This document shows positions 16,728-30,810 of a stretch of DNA of 64,000 nt, in pieces. Made by a program: the position numbers and the translations under genes. This stretch comes from Planctomycetota bacterium (GTDB lineage Bacteria; Planctomycetota; J058), in the NCBI GenBank assembly GCA_019636275.1, contig JAHBXY010000004.1, positions 51,544 through 115,543 on the forward strand, written 5' to 3'. Below the pieces are notes generated by a model. That model was not told where the DNA came from. It worked only from the letters and a program-made list of their open reading frames with translations, and ran no database searches. How positions within the stretch are numbered: the stretch's first letter is position 1; each line of letters begins with the position of its first letter.

Positions 16728-17597
16728 TCAGCCCCGGCGGCGGTCGACCAGGCTCGCGAGCGCGCGTCGCACGACGACGGCGACCATCTCGCGCCGGTAG
16801 ACCTTCGTCGAGCGCACGTCGGTGATCGGCGTCACGCCGCTGGCCGCCAGCTCGCCGGCCTCGGCCATGAGGCCCGGCTCCAGCGCCCGCCCGGCGAGCA
16901 GGCGCTCGACCTCGGGCGCGCGGACGACCGTCGGCGCGACGGCGCCGAGCGCCACGCGGGCCGCCTCGACGGTCAGGTCGGCGCCGAGCGTCGCCGTGGC
17001 GGCCGCCGAGACCTTCGAGATCGCCTGCGCCTTGCGCTGCCCCAGGCGCAGGAAGGCGCCGACGGCGCCGCGGACGCGCGGCAGGCTGAGGCGCACGATC
17101 GCCTCGTCGGGCGCGATCACGGTCTTGCCGGGGCCGGTGAAGAGCGCCTCGATCGGCACGGCGCGCTCGCCGCGGACGGACCGCAGGTGCACCGTCGCGC
17201 CGAGCGAGTACAGGGCGGGGATCGAGTCGCCGGCGGGCGAGGCGTTGGCCACGTTGCCGCCGAGCGTGGCGCGGTTGCGGATCTGCACGGCGCCGGCCTC
17301 GTAGCAGGCGTCCCACAGGGCTCGCGCCTCGGCGCGCAGGAGAGGTGAGCGCTCGACGTCGGTCATCGTCACGTTGGCGCCCAGGTCGATGCGGTCGTCG
17401 TGGGCCGTGACCCCGCGCAGCTCGTCGAGCGGCCACACGTCGATCCAGGTCCCCGGGGCGACCTTGCCGTCCTTGGCCTTGACCAGGATGTCCGTGCCGC
17501 CGGCGAGCAGGTGCCGCGGGCCCTGGAGCTCGGCCAGGGTCGAGAGCAGCTCGTCGACCGACTTCGGCCGCAGGATGCGCTGGACGGTGCCGATCAT
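16728..17597 (-). CDS. Molybdenum hydroxylase FAD-binding (medium) subunit
   Basis: The FAD subunit of a xanthine-dehydrogenase/CO-dehydrogenase-type molybdenum hydroxylase, passing electrons from the 2Fe-2S clusters to an acceptor. It has 289 residues, near family size. FAD-binding signatures are LLAGGTDILVKAKDG (N-terminal) and RNRATLGGNVANASPAGD, the ATxGGN-type motif, with RSTKVYRREMVAVVVRRAL in the C-terminal CO-dehydrogenase flavoprotein domain. The ATG at 17595-17597 overlaps the end of the 2Fe-2S subunit gene (ATGA). Gene order large-small-medium is one of the common arrangements for these operons. The substrate is not identifiable. Confidence 0.92.
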   Translation of the reverse strand: MIGTVQRILRPKSVDELLSTLAELQGPRHLLAGGTDILVKAKDGKVAPGTWIDVWPLDELRGVTAHDDRIDLGANVTMTDVERSPLLRAEARALWDACYEAGAVQIRNRATLGGNVANASPAGDSIPALYSLGATVHLRSVRGERAVPIEALFTGPGKTVIAPDEAIVRLSLPRVRGAVGAFLRLGQRKAQAISKVSAAATATLGADLTVEAARVALGAVAPTVVRAPEVERLLAGRALEPGLMAEAGELAASGVTPITDVRSTKVYRREMVAVVVRRALASLVDRRRG

Positions 17598-18094
17598 GCC
17601 TCGGGCCTGACCTCGCCGCGGGCGACGCGGTCGCGGGCGAGCTCGATCGCGTCGAAGATCTTCGTGTAGCCGGTGCAGCGGCACAGGTTGCCGGCGACGA
17701 GGCGCCGCACCTCCTCGCGCGCCGCGTCCGAGCGGCGCGTGATCGCGTCGGCGGCGCTCATGATGATCCCCGGGATGCAGAAGCCGCACTGCACGGCCCC
17801 GGTCTCCATGAAGGCCTTCTGCACCGGGTGGAGCCCGTCCGGCCAGCCGCGGCCGAGGCCCTCGATCGTGGTCACCTGCCGGCCCTCGCACTGGGCGGCC
17901 AGGACCAGGCACGAGTCGACCGCCTCGCCGTCCATGAACACCGTGCAGGCGCCGCACTCGCCCTCGCCGCAGCCCTCCTTGGTGCCGGTGAGGCCCAGGC
18001 GGTAGCGCAGGAGCGCGAGCAGCGTGTCGTGCGGCTGGCAGCGCGCGCGCACCTGCTCGCCGTTGACCTCGAGGCCGACGTCGATCTCGCTCAC
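17594..18094 (-). CDS. Molybdenum hydroxylase 2Fe-2S (small) subunit
   Basis: The small iron-sulfur subunit, 166 residues. The N-terminal plant-ferredoxin-type cluster is bound by CGEGECGAC plus SC (Cys42, 47, 50, 62). The helical C-terminal domain carries the second cluster with CGFC (103-106) and CRC (138-140). TKEGCGEGECGACTV and NLCRCTGYTKI are diagnostic of the xanthine dehydrogenase/aldehyde oxidase superfamily. The GTG start at 18092-18094 overlaps the stop of the large-subunit gene by 4 bp. It transfers electrons from the molybdenum centre to FAD. Confidence 0.95.
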   Translation of the reverse strand: MSEIDVGLEVNGEQVRARCQPHDTLLALLRYRLGLTGTKEGCGEGECGACTVFMDGEAVDSCLVLAAQCEGRQVTTIEGLGRGWPDGLHPVQKAFMETGAVQCGFCIPGIIMSAADAITRRSDAAREEVRRLVAGNLCRCTGYTKIFDAIELARDRVARGEVRPEA

Positions 18095-20463
18095 ACGGCC
18101 ACCTCGTCGCGCGCCGCGACCCCCTGCGCCTTCATGGCCTCGGTCACCCGCTCGGGCGTGGCCGGGCACTCGAACAGGCGCGCGCCGGTCGCCGCCTTGA
18201 TCGCGTTCGTCACCGCCGGCGCGATCCCCATGATCGGCGGCTCGCCGATCCCCTTCGCTCCGTAGGGCCCGCCCGAGTAGGGGTGCTCGACGATCACCGC
18301 CTTGAGCTCGGGAGAGTCCATGGCGGTCGGGATGATGTAGGTGGCGAACCGCGGGTTCTTGATCACGCCCTGGTCGATGTGGACCTCCTCGGTGAGCGCG
18401 AACCCGAGCCCCTGCAGGGCCCCGCCCTCGATCTGGCCCTCGGCCAGCGTCGGGTTGATCGCCCGGCCGATGTCGTGGGCGGCCGTGAGGGCGATCACGC
18501 GGCTCTCGCCCGTCTCGACGTCGACCTCGACCTCGCACACGTTCGTGGCGTAGGTGTAGACCTCGTAGGCCTTGCCCTGGCCCTCGTCGTCGCTCCACCA
18601 GGTGTCGGCCGGCAGCCGGAAGCCGGACGCCGTGAGCGCGCGGCGCGCGTGGGCGGCGCGGGCGATCACGTCGTTCATCGCCACGCGCCGCTCGGGCGCG
18701 GCCTTGACGCGCACCCACGTCTGGAACACCTCGAGCGCGTCAGGCTCGACGCCGAGCATGAGCCCGGCCTCGGCGCGGAGCTCCCGGCGGATCTGCCCGC
18801 AGGCGTCGCGCACGGCGTTGCCGGCCATGACCGTCGCCCGCGAGGCGACCGTCGGCCCCGAGTCGGGCACGCGCGAGGTGTCGCCGTCGAAGGTCTGGAC
18901 CTTGCTGAACTCGAGCCCGAGCTCCTCGGCGGCGATCTGCGAGATCACCGTGCGCAGCCCCTGGCCCATCTCCGCGTTGCCGATCGACACGGCGCACGAG
19001 CCGTCGGGGTAGAGCTGCACGTGGGCGCCCGTGCGGTCGATGAACTTGCCCTTGGCGCCCAGGCCGACCCCGTAGAGCAGGCACCCGAGGCCGACGCCGC
19101 GGCGCTTCGGGCCCTCCTGCCACGTCCTGTAGCGCTCGCGCTTCTCGCGGTAGCCCGAGACCTCGGCCGCGCGCTCGAGCGTCTCGATGAAGCCGACCGA
19201 CTCGGTCAGCGCCTGGTTCGTGCCCAGCGCGTCGCCCACGCGCACGGCGTTCTTCAGCCGGAGGTCGAGCGGGTCGATCCCCAGCCGCTCGGCCAGCTCG
19301 TCCAGGATCGACTCCAGGGCGAAGATCACCTGGAGCGTGCCGAACCCGCGGAAGGCGCCGCACGGGACCTTGTTCGTGGCCACGGCGTGGCCGGTCACGT
19401 GCACGGCCGGCCAGCGGTAGGGGCCGGCGGCGTGCGTCACCGCGCGGTAGAGGACGACCGGCGAGAGCGTCGCGTAGGCGCCGCCGTCGAGCCAGAGCTG
19501 CTCCTCGAGCGCCGTGAGCGTCCCGTCCTCCTTGGCGCCGACCTTCAGGCGCACGAGCGCCGGGTGGCGCTTGGACATGGTCTCGAAGTCCTCCTTGCGC
19601 GAGAGGACCAGCTTGACGGGGCGGCCGGTGTGCCAGGCGCCGAGGGCCGCCAGGCCGGCGATGATCGAGGGCACGTCCTCCTTGCCGCCGAAGCCGCCGC
19701 CCGTGCCCACCTGGATCACCTTCACGCGGTGGCGCGGGACGCCGAGCACGCGCGCGACCGCCTCGTGCACGTAGAAGGGGCACTGCATGCAGCCGTAGAC
19801 GGCGAACACGCCGTCGGGCTCCGGGACGCAGGTCATCCCCTGCGTCTCCAGGTAGGCGTGCGCCTGGTAGGGCGTGCGGTACTCCTGCTCGACCACGACG
19901 TCGGCCGCCTCGAAGCCGGCGGCGAGGTCGCCCTTCTTCACCTCGAGGAGGTTGAACAGGTTGGGCGCGGTGTTCGCGCCGCCGTGGCCGGCGGGGCCGC
20001 TGATCGGCGGCGCGACGACCGGCGCGCCCGGGCGCAGGGCCTCGAGCACGTCGAACACGGCGGGCAAGGGCTCGTAGTCGACCTCGACCAGGCGCGCCGC
20101 GTCGTGCGCCGCCTCGGGCGTGTCGGCGACGACGGCCGCGACCGGGTCGCCGACGAAGCGCACGCGGTCGGCCGCCATGAGCGTCAGGTCGGGGAGCACG
20201 AGCGGGATCAGGTTCTCGCCCGGGCAGTCCTTGGCCGTGAGCACGGCGCGCACGCCGGGCGCGCGCCGCGCGGCGTCGGTGCGGATCGCCAGCACCCGCG
20301 CGTGCGGCTGGGTCGAGAACACGACCTTCAGGTGCAGGAGGCCGGGGAAGGTCAGGTCGTCCGCGTAGCGGGCGGTGCCCAGGACCTTGGCGCGGGCGTC
20401 CAGGCGCTCCAGGCGCTGGCCGACGGTGTGGGTCGGGGTCGGGGTCGGGTCGTCGGGCGGCAT
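18091..20463 (-). CDS. Molybdenum hydroxylase large (molybdopterin) subunit
   Basis: The molybdopterin-cytosine-dinucleotide catalytic subunit, 790 residues. It opens with the RLDARAKVLGTARYADD domain-1 signature and has VGTGGGFGGKED (252-263) in the cofactor-binding region, GAFRGFG, and the active-site loop YGAKGIGEPP near residue 740 whose Glu is the catalytic base. It belongs to the xanthine dehydrogenase/nicotinate/purine-hydroxylase family. The active-site pocket does not tell the substrate by eye. The ATG at 20461-20463 lacks a clear Shine-Dalgarno. It heads the operon large, 2Fe-2S, FAD, then two FHA-like membrane proteins. Confidence 0.93.
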   Translation of the reverse strand: MPPDDPTPTPTHTVGQRLERLDARAKVLGTARYADDLTFPGLLHLKVVFSTQPHARVLAIRTDAARRAPGVRAVLTAKDCPGENLIPLVLPDLTLMAADRVRFVGDPVAAVVADTPEAAHDAARLVEVDYEPLPAVFDVLEALRPGAPVVAPPISGPAGHGGANTAPNLFNLLEVKKGDLAAGFEAADVVVEQEYRTPYQAHAYLETQGMTCVPEPDGVFAVYGCMQCPFYVHEAVARVLGVPRHRVKVIQVGTGGGFGGKEDVPSIIAGLAALGAWHTGRPVKLVLSRKEDFETMSKRHPALVRLKVGAKEDGTLTALEEQLWLDGGAYATLSPVVLYRAVTHAAGPYRWPAVHVTGHAVATNKVPCGAFRGFGTLQVIFALESILDELAERLGIDPLDLRLKNAVRVGDALGTNQALTESVGFIETLERAAEVSGYREKRERYRTWQEGPKRRGVGLGCLLYGVGLGAKGKFIDRTGAHVQLYPDGSCAVSIGNAEMGQGLRTVISQIAAEELGLEFSKVQTFDGDTSRVPDSGPTVASRATVMAGNAVRDACGQIRRELRAEAGLMLGVEPDALEVFQTWVRVKAAPERRVAMNDVIARAAHARRALTASGFRLPADTWWSDDEGQGKAYEVYTYATNVCEVEVDVETGESRVIALTAAHDIGRAINPTLAEGQIEGGALQGLGFALTEEVHIDQGVIKNPRFATYIIPTAMDSPELKAVIVEHPYSGGPYGAKGIGEPPIMGIAPAVTNAIKAATGARLFECPATPERVTEAMKAQGVAARDEVAV

Positions 20464-20521
20464 GGTGGCCAGAGGGTACGTGGGCCCGGACCCCGGCACA
20501 AGCCGCTCCGCCGGCTCACGG

Positions 20522-21805
20522 TCAGCGGCTGACGTCCTCGAAACGGCTGACGAGCACGTCGTCGCCCACGAAGCGCGGCTCGGCCAGGAAGGAGGTCTCC
20601 GGGCGTCCGGCGCGCCACACCTCGCGGACCGATTTCGCGGCCAGGTCGTGCACGAAGAGGGCGTCGCCGGCGGTGAACGCCAGCCGGTCCTCGTCGTCGT
20701 GCCAGGTGAACCCCTTGATCGGTGCGCCCTCCGGCGCCGGCACATGCACCGTCTTGCCGGGCGGGCCCTCGACGCGCCGGTACCACACCCCCTCGTCGCT
20801 GGCCCACCCCACATGCGTGCCCCGGGGCGAGAACCAGAGGGTGTGAACGTTCGTGGCGTCGTGCACCTGCTCGGGGGCGGCCGCCCCCTCGGCGAGGCGC
20901 GCCAGGTGGACGCCCACGAAGGTCCGGCCGTCCGGGGTGCGGGCGGGGCGGCGGAAGAACAGCGCCACCAGGTCCGATCCGGGCACCGGCTGCCAGTCCA
21001 GGTTGTGGACCCCCTTCGAGGGCAGCGGGAGCCGCCGCAGGTCCGAGCCGGCCTGATCGCCGGCGTGCAGACCCGTCTCGTGCCCGAGCAGGAGCGCGGT
21101 CGCGTCGGCGCGCGGTCGGAGGCGGTGGTCGCAGCAGCCGAAGGGGGTGAAGAAGAAATCGAAGGGCCCGGCCGTCTGCGCCAGGGTGCGGGCGGCGCGA
21201 CCCTCGACCTCCACCCGCGTCAAGCGACCCTCGGGCCCCCCGGGGGCGACGACGCCTACCTCGAGCACGAGCAGCCCCTGGCCGTCGGGCGCCCAGGCGA
21301 ACCCGGACGGAGTGAACGGCTCGTCCGGCGCGTACAGGACCTCGTATGGGACCTCGTCGGGGCCGGGGGGCGCCGCGCCGAGGGCCGTCACGTCCAGGAG
21401 CGCCACGGCCTTCCTCCGCTGACCCCCGGGGGGCGCGTGGGCCACCCAGAAGGCCACCCGCCGCGAGTCGGGGTCCCAGGAGACGTCGCGGGGGGTGAAG
21501 GGAAGGTCGAGCTTCAGCCGGACGGGCGGCTGGCCGGCGCGGTGGATCTCGAAGCCGTCCTCGAGGTGGACGAGCAGGCTCTGCCCGTCCGGCGACAGCT
21601 CGTACGCGTGGTAGGTCCAGTTGCCGTTCATCAGCACCGACGTGAGCCGCTGTGGGGCGGCGCCGCCGGCCCCGGTCGGCACACGCCAGGTCTCCATCTG
21701 ACAGTCGCCAGGGATGCCGTGGACGTTCGAGCAGGCCCGGGCCGGCGTGCCGATCAGGGTCACGAGGAGCACGCCGAGGGAGAGCGAGCGGGTCAGCCGA
21801 TCCAT
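20522..21805 (-). CDS. Secreted TolB-like beta-propeller protein
   Basis: A 427-residue exported protein: signal peptide LTRSLSLGVLLVTLIGTPARAC (4-25), possibly a lipoprotein-like Cys at 25. The mature part is a six- or seven-blade propeller with WD40/PD40-type phrases SPDGQSLLVHL, WDPDSRRVAFW, WAPDGQGLLVLEV, FSPRGTHVGWASD and WHDDEDRLAFTAG. Cysteines at CSNVHGIPGDC and GCCDH suggest disulfides. Function is unknown; such propellers bind proteins or sugars. It is minus-strand, oriented as the molybdenum hydroxylase genes, 58 bp before them, with a divergent small gene upstream. Confidence 0.82.
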   Translation of the reverse strand: MDRLTRSLSLGVLLVTLIGTPARACSNVHGIPGDCQMETWRVPTGAGGAAPQRLTSVLMNGNWTYHAYELSPDGQSLLVHLEDGFEIHRAGQPPVRLKLDLPFTPRDVSWDPDSRRVAFWVAHAPPGGQRRKAVALLDVTALGAAPPGPDEVPYEVLYAPDEPFTPSGFAWAPDGQGLLVLEVGVVAPGGPEGRLTRVEVEGRAARTLAQTAGPFDFFFTPFGCCDHRLRPRADATALLLGHETGLHAGDQAGSDLRRLPLPSKGVHNLDWQPVPGSDLVALFFRRPARTPDGRTFVGVHLARLAEGAAAPEQVHDATNVHTLWFSPRGTHVGWASDEGVWYRRVEGPPGKTVHVPAPEGAPIKGFTWHDDEDRLAFTAGDALFVHDLAAKSVREVWRAGRPETSFLAEPRFVGDDVLVSRFEDVSR

Positions 21806-21941
21806 CCAGTCCTCCGGGAGACGGTTCCGCGTGGCAGCCTTGCCTGCCCAGGCGCCAGGAGGACGTCCGTCGGACGGTCGGGTTCAGGTCCAACTCCGGG
21901 CCAGAGGTCCGTCCGCGTCCGGACAGGGCCCGGGGGTCGAG

Positions 21942-22271
21942 GTGGTCTCCTACCGCGCCGGGCAGGAGCTCGCCCGCACCGACCGCTGCCAGCTCGTGCA
22001 GCAGGGGGAGCTGTTCGTGGGCGAGCTCGTCGTGCAGGTCGTCGGGCCCGAGGACCACCGCTACCGCACCGACGACGACCGCTGGCGCGCCGAGGGCAAG
22101 ACGGCCCGCTCGGGCGGCCCGAACGCCAACCTGGGCGACCGGCGCGCGGGCGTGATCCTGCAGGCCGTCCTGGGCGGGACGCTCGAGATCATCTACCACC
22201 ACCCCGACGGGCGCACGACGGTGGAGCGCCGCGGGATCAATGACGGAGGCGTGGCGCCTGCCGGCGGGTGA
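21942..22271 (+). CDS. Small hypothetical protein
   Basis: A short reading frame of about 109 codons from a GTG at 21942. It encodes VVSYRAGQELARTDRCQLVQQ, then VVQVVGPEDHRYRTDDDRWRAEG and LGGTLEIIYHHPDGRTTVERR. Strand-rich composition with balanced charge and third-position G/C bias like the neighbouring genes support it being real. No motif or family is recognised. An upstream in-frame GTG/ATG would extend it into the divergent gene, so the start is uncertain. The end overlaps the leader of the following membrane-protein gene. Confidence 0.45.
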   Translation: MVSYRAGQELARTDRCQLVQQGELFVGELVVQVVGPEDHRYRTDDDRWRAEGKTARSGGPNANLGDRRAGVILQAVLGGTLEIIYHHPDGRTTVERRGINDGGVAPAGG

Positions 22272-22299
22272 GCGCTACCCTGCGGCGGAGGGACGGGAC

Positions 22300-22707
22300 A
22301 TGACCGCGACCGACGGGGCCCCGGCGGCGCGGCGCCCCTGGTGGGCGCTGCCCGTCTGGGGCGTGCTGCTCCTCCCGTGGACGATCGTCGTCTCGGGCGG
22401 AGCCTGCAAGTGCGGCCACCTGGCGGCCTGGCCGACCGCGCTGCTCCTGGCGACCGGCGCGCTCACCTGGGCCTGGTCGCTCTTCGGCCTGATTCCCCTG
22501 CGCGCCCTCGTCGCGGCGGTGCCGCTGTGGATCGGCGTCAAGGGCGTCTGCGACGTGCTCTGGGACGGGCACAAGCCGCTCCTGCGGGCGGCCCCCGCCT
22601 TCCTCCTGGTCAGCCCCCGCGTCGCCCTGCTCGGCACGGTGCTCCTCGTCTACGTCGCGACGGCGATCGCCGTGTCCCGGCGCCGCGCGGCGGCAGCGCA
22701 GGAGTGA
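22300..22707 (+). CDS. Small four-helix membrane protein
   Basis: A 135-residue integral membrane protein with about four TM segments (WALPVWGVLLLPWTIVVSG, LAAWPTALLLATGALTWAWSLFGL, LVAAVPLWIGVKGVCDVLW, VALLGTVLLVYVATAIAV). A GACKCGH loop with two cysteines follows the first helix. The ATG at 22300 is preferred over an in-frame ATG at 22240 because GGAGGGACGGG lies just upstream. The stop overlaps the GTG of the methyltransferase gene (GTGA), so the two are probably translationally coupled. Family not recognised. Confidence 0.7.
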   Translation: MTATDGAPAARRPWWALPVWGVLLLPWTIVVSGGACKCGHLAAWPTALLLATGALTWAWSLFGLIPLRALVAAVPLWIGVKGVCDVLWDGHKPLLRAAPAFLLVSPRVALLGTVLLVYVATAIAVSRRRAAAAQE

Positions 22708-23603
22708 GCGGCGTGCTCGAGCGGCTGGAGCGGCTGGGTGGGCTGGCGCCGGGGCTCGTGCGCGGGCTCGTCGGCGCGGCGCGCGTCGACGCGCTCCGGG
22801 CGCGGCTGCAGGCGACCTCGAGCAAGCGCCTCGACGTCGTCGCCGCGCAGGTGGCGCACCTCCTGCACCTCTCGAGGGTCGACGTGCGCGGGCGCGTGTG
22901 CCTGGAGCTCGGCGCCGGGCGCGTGCTCACGCACGCCCTCGTCTGGCACCTGCTCGGCGCGCGCGCGGTGATCGCCACCGACCTCGAGCCGCAGGCGCAC
23001 CTGCCGGCCCTGCGCGCGGCGGTCGCGTCGGCCACGCTGTCGATCGCGCGCGACGTGCTCTCGCCGTTCGAGGACCACGAGGTGCTGCGCGAGCGCCTGC
23101 TGCGCCTCGAGCGGCTCGTGAGCGGACGGCTCGTCCCGGAGACCCTGCGCGACCTCGGCGTCGAGTACGTCGCGCCGCTCGACCTCGCGCGGCGGAGGCT
23201 CGGCCGTCCGGTCGACCTCGTGGCCTCGAACTCGGTCCTCGAGCACGTGCCGGCGGACGACGTCGAGCCGCTCCTGGCCAACGTCGCCACAGACCTGGCG
23301 CCGGGCGGCGTCATGCTCCACGCGATCCACCTCGAGGACCACCTCGACCCGGCGCGCGCGCCGTTCCGGTTCCTCGCGGAGCGCCCCTTCCCGCCGGGCG
23401 AGCAAGGTCAACGCGGGAACCGCCTGCGGGCGAGCGAGTGGCGGCGGCGCGTCGCCGCCCTGCCGGGGCTCGAGACGCGGGACCTCTACGCCTGGCGGCG
23501 CGACGCGGCGCTCCTGCCCCGCGACGTCGATCCGGCGGTCGCCCACGAGGGCCCGGACGACCTGCGCACGAGCCACCTGGCGCTCGTGTCCGTGCGCGCG
23601 TAG
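22704..23603 (+). CDS. SAM-dependent methyltransferase
   Basis: A 299-residue class I methyltransferase. The SAM-binding motif I is VCLELGAGRVLTHALVW (about 70-86), followed by ATDLEP (acidic residue after strand beta-2) and the motif-IV-like DLVASNSVLEHVPADDVEPLL. These indicate a Rossmann-like SAM fold. The N-terminal ~60 residues are helical (LERLERLGGLAPGLVRGLVG) and may recognise the substrate. The substrate is unknown; the LEHV motif is common in small-molecule and carbohydrate methyltransferases. The GTG start at 22704 overlaps the upstream membrane-protein stop. It converges with a zinc-finger gene with only 1 bp between stops. Confidence 0.88.
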   Translation: MSGVLERLERLGGLAPGLVRGLVGAARVDALRARLQATSSKRLDVVAAQVAHLLHLSRVDVRGRVCLELGAGRVLTHALVWHLLGARAVIATDLEPQAHLPALRAAVASATLSIARDVLSPFEDHEVLRERLLRLERLVSGRLVPETLRDLGVEYVAPLDLARRRLGRPVDLVASNSVLEHVPADDVEPLLANVATDLAPGGVMLHAIHLEDHLDPARAPFRFLAERPFPPGEQGQRGNRLRASEWRRRVAALPGLETRDLYAWRRDAALLPRDVDPAVAHEGPDDLRTSHLALVSVRA

Positions 23604-23604
23604 A

Positions 23605-24114
23605 TCAGGAGCGACGCAGGGCCAGGAACATGGCGAGGAGCCCGGCGACGGCGGCGATCGGGAAGCTGACCGCCGTCATGCGCAGGACGTTGTTGGAGCT
23701 GGCGCCGATCTCGGTGAGCAGGACCGCGACGAAGGTCGTCGTGAGGAGCGGCGGACCCATGAGCAGGCTGAGCGGGACGACCACTCGCCGCACGAACACC
23801 GACCCGTCGCCCGCGGTGGGCGGTGCCTCGCGCGGCGGCGCCGCCAGCAGCGCCCGGACCTCGTCCGCGCCGTAGCCCTGCTCCTCGAGCAGGCGCACGG
23901 CCACGCTCAGGGTGAGCGGCTCGGGCGCGAGCTTGCGCGGGCCCTGGCACGATCCGCAGCGATCGCCGCCCTCGCTCCAGCAGCCCCCGTGGTGGCGGGT
24001 CAGGCAGTCCGCGCACACGACGCTGTCGGTGCGGCCGACGTCGTCGCGGCAGAACGGGCAGCGGTGCACCGAGACGGCGGCCTCGCGGGGCGCCTTGGCG
24101 ACGTCTTTCTCCAT
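23605..24114 (-). CDS. Zinc-ribbon/RING-like protein with two TM helices
   Basis: A 169-residue protein. An N-terminal Cys/His cluster (HRCPFC, CADCLTRHHGGCW, CGSC, residues 16-53) forms a RING- or zinc-ribbon-like module. A Pro-rich linker and a LEEQGYGADEVRALL helix follow, then two C-terminal TM segments (VVVPLSLLMGPPLLTTTFVAVLL, FPIAAVAGLLAMFLAL). A similar Cys/His-plus-membrane plan recurs in the gene at 31539-32261. The ATG at 24112-24114 was chosen as the first Met before the zinc module; farther upstream Mets exist but without a good site. Function unknown; such proteins may anchor substrates or partners at the membrane. Confidence 0.75.
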   Translation of the reverse strand: MEKDVAKAPREAAVSVHRCPFCRDDVGRTDSVVCADCLTRHHGGCWSEGGDRCGSCQGPRKLAPEPLTLSVAVRLLEEQGYGADEVRALLAAPPREAPPTAGDGSVFVRRVVVPLSLLMGPPLLTTTFVAVLLTEIGASSNNVLRMTAVSFPIAAVAGLLAMFLALRRS

Positions 24115-24500
24115 GCGCGGCACACTACCGGCGAGCGCGGCGACGGAGCAACGTCCCGGGGCCAGGACCCGGCGCAGCTTCAGCGTCATGTGGAGCGCGT
24201 CGTGGCGCGCTCCCGCGTGCTCGGTCGCCTCGGGCTCGCGGCCCCACACACGAAATCCAGGCGCTCGTCGAGCCGGCGCGCCTCGGGCGACCCGCGCTCA
24301 CGCCGAGGTCGACGAGGTCAGGTCCCGACCACGCCTGGTCGGCGTCGGGTCGCCCACGTGAGCCTCCCTCCCATGCCGAAGACGCATGTGTGGCCGCAGC
24401 GCCACGCACGCCGGGCCCTGGTGGACGCAGCGTGCTTCCCGGGTACAAGGAAGGAGGGGGCCGCAGCGCGTGCCGTGAGTGCGTGGCCGGGAGCGCCCCC
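24115..24500. other. 386-bp non-coding gap before glgE
   Basis: Between the divergent zinc-ribbon gene and glgE. No convincing gene is seen on either strand, only short overlapping frames. A partly self-complementary stretch lies around 24310-24370 (GACCACGCCTGGTCGGCGTC). The promoter of the glgE operon presumably lies here, but no clear -35/-10 is visible in this GC-rich DNA. Confidence 0.6.
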
Positions 24501-26555
<2,055 letters not shown>

Positions 26556-26566
26556 CGAGGGGCCGA

Positions 26567-29917
<3,351 letters not shown>

Positions 29918-29918
29918 T

Positions 29919-30030
29919 CGCGGCTGCGGACGAGGATGGCGGGCGCTGCCGCGCTCAGGCTCGCCAGGCGGCCAGGAGGCCGCCGTCGCTCGCCTTCGCG
30001 CGGCATCGCCTCGCCCTCCTCGCCCTCGCC
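29919..30030 (+). repeat. Possible divergent copy of the gene-3'-end repeat family
   Basis: Directly after the treS-mak stop codon the + strand reads CGCGGCTGCGG, then a GGCTCG segment, and ends with CTCCTCGCCCTCGCC and TGATCG. The same order (CGGCTGCGG, GGGCTCGAGG, CTCGTCGCCCTCGCC, then GATCG) is found on the minus strand of the units at 37113-37882, in the same orientation relative to the preceding gene. The match is patchy by eye, so membership is tentative. Confidence 0.35.
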
Positions 30031-30117
30031 TGATCGTGTGGCTGCGCCTCGCGCGGGGTGGTGTGATCGCGCGTGGTCGGCGGGTCGGGTGAGCGGGAGG
30101 GGAGGTCGGGCCGTGGA

Positions 30118-30137
30118 CGCGCGCGCGCGCGCGCGCG
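30118..30137. repeat. (CG)10 dinucleotide run
   Basis: Twenty bases of alternating CG end in the GGAG that serves as the ribosome-binding site of the gene starting at 30146. The run could adopt Z-DNA or vary in length by slippage, changing the spacing upstream of the start. Confidence 0.9.
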
Positions 30138-30145
30138 GAGCAGGG

Positions 30146-30613
30146 ATGAGCGGAGGCTCATGCGCGGACTCGATCCCGGGCGCTCACGGGAGAGGCCTGG
30201 CTGACGTGAGACCGGCGGCGCGGGCGGTGTGGCGAACGGTCCGCGACGCCGCGGCCTGGGCCGGCCGGTGGGGGCCGGAGCTCTGCGCGATCTACCCGCT
30301 CGTGTGGCTCGGGCTGGTCCACCAGATGGCGTGGCTGGCGTCGATGCAGCTCGGGCGCTGGCCGCGCATGTACGTCGATGACCCTGGCGGACTCCCGTGG
30401 CCCTTCCCGTGGTTGCAGATCATCGCGGTGGGATTGATCACCCAGTGGCCCACGGCGCTGCTGATCGGCGTCCTCGCGACAGGCTCTCGTCTGTGGCAGC
30501 GCCGGTGGGTCGCGGCGGCCGTCGGCTTCATGGTCCTGGTGCTCGGCTACTGGCTTGCACTCGAGCTCGCCCACTGGGACCCGGCGGGGACGCTCGACTG
30601 GCTCATGGATTGA
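30146..30613 (+). CDS. Small membrane protein of unknown function
   Basis: A 155-residue protein with about three TM segments: ELCAIYPLVWLGLVHQMAWLASM, WLQIIAVGLITQWPTALLIGVLA and WVAAAVGFMVLVLGYWLALELA. A basic, Trp-rich region lies before the first helix (VRPAARAVWRTVRDAAAWAG). There are no catalytic motifs. The ATG at 30146 follows GGAG (30137-30140) with 5 bases between. It follows treS-mak by 228 bp and may be independent. Family not recognised. Confidence 0.7.
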   Translation: MSGGSCADSIPGAHGRGLADVRPAARAVWRTVRDAAAWAGRWGPELCAIYPLVWLGLVHQMAWLASMQLGRWPRMYVDDPGGLPWPFPWLQIIAVGLITQWPTALLIGVLATGSRLWQRRWVAAAVGFMVLVLGYWLALELAHWDPAGTLDWLMD

Positions 30614-30810
30614 CGGTGATCCGGCGTGCGAGGGTGGTCGCGTCACGCGCCGCGCGCGTGAGCGCCTCCCAGGGCCTCCGGTCGTCGTCCGCGTCTGGTG
30701 ACCAGGAAGCCCCGGTCGAGCGCATCGGCGTGTGGCGCGAGCGAACGGACGGAGCACCACCTTGTCGTCGGCTTGCAGCCAGGGCACACTCGACGGCGCG
30801 AGGAGGGCGG

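Noticed and set aside
30614..30810. Possible extra copy of the 3'-end repeat (contains TGGTGACCAG)
   Set aside because: Only about ten bases match the core and the rest does not align, so it is not called.
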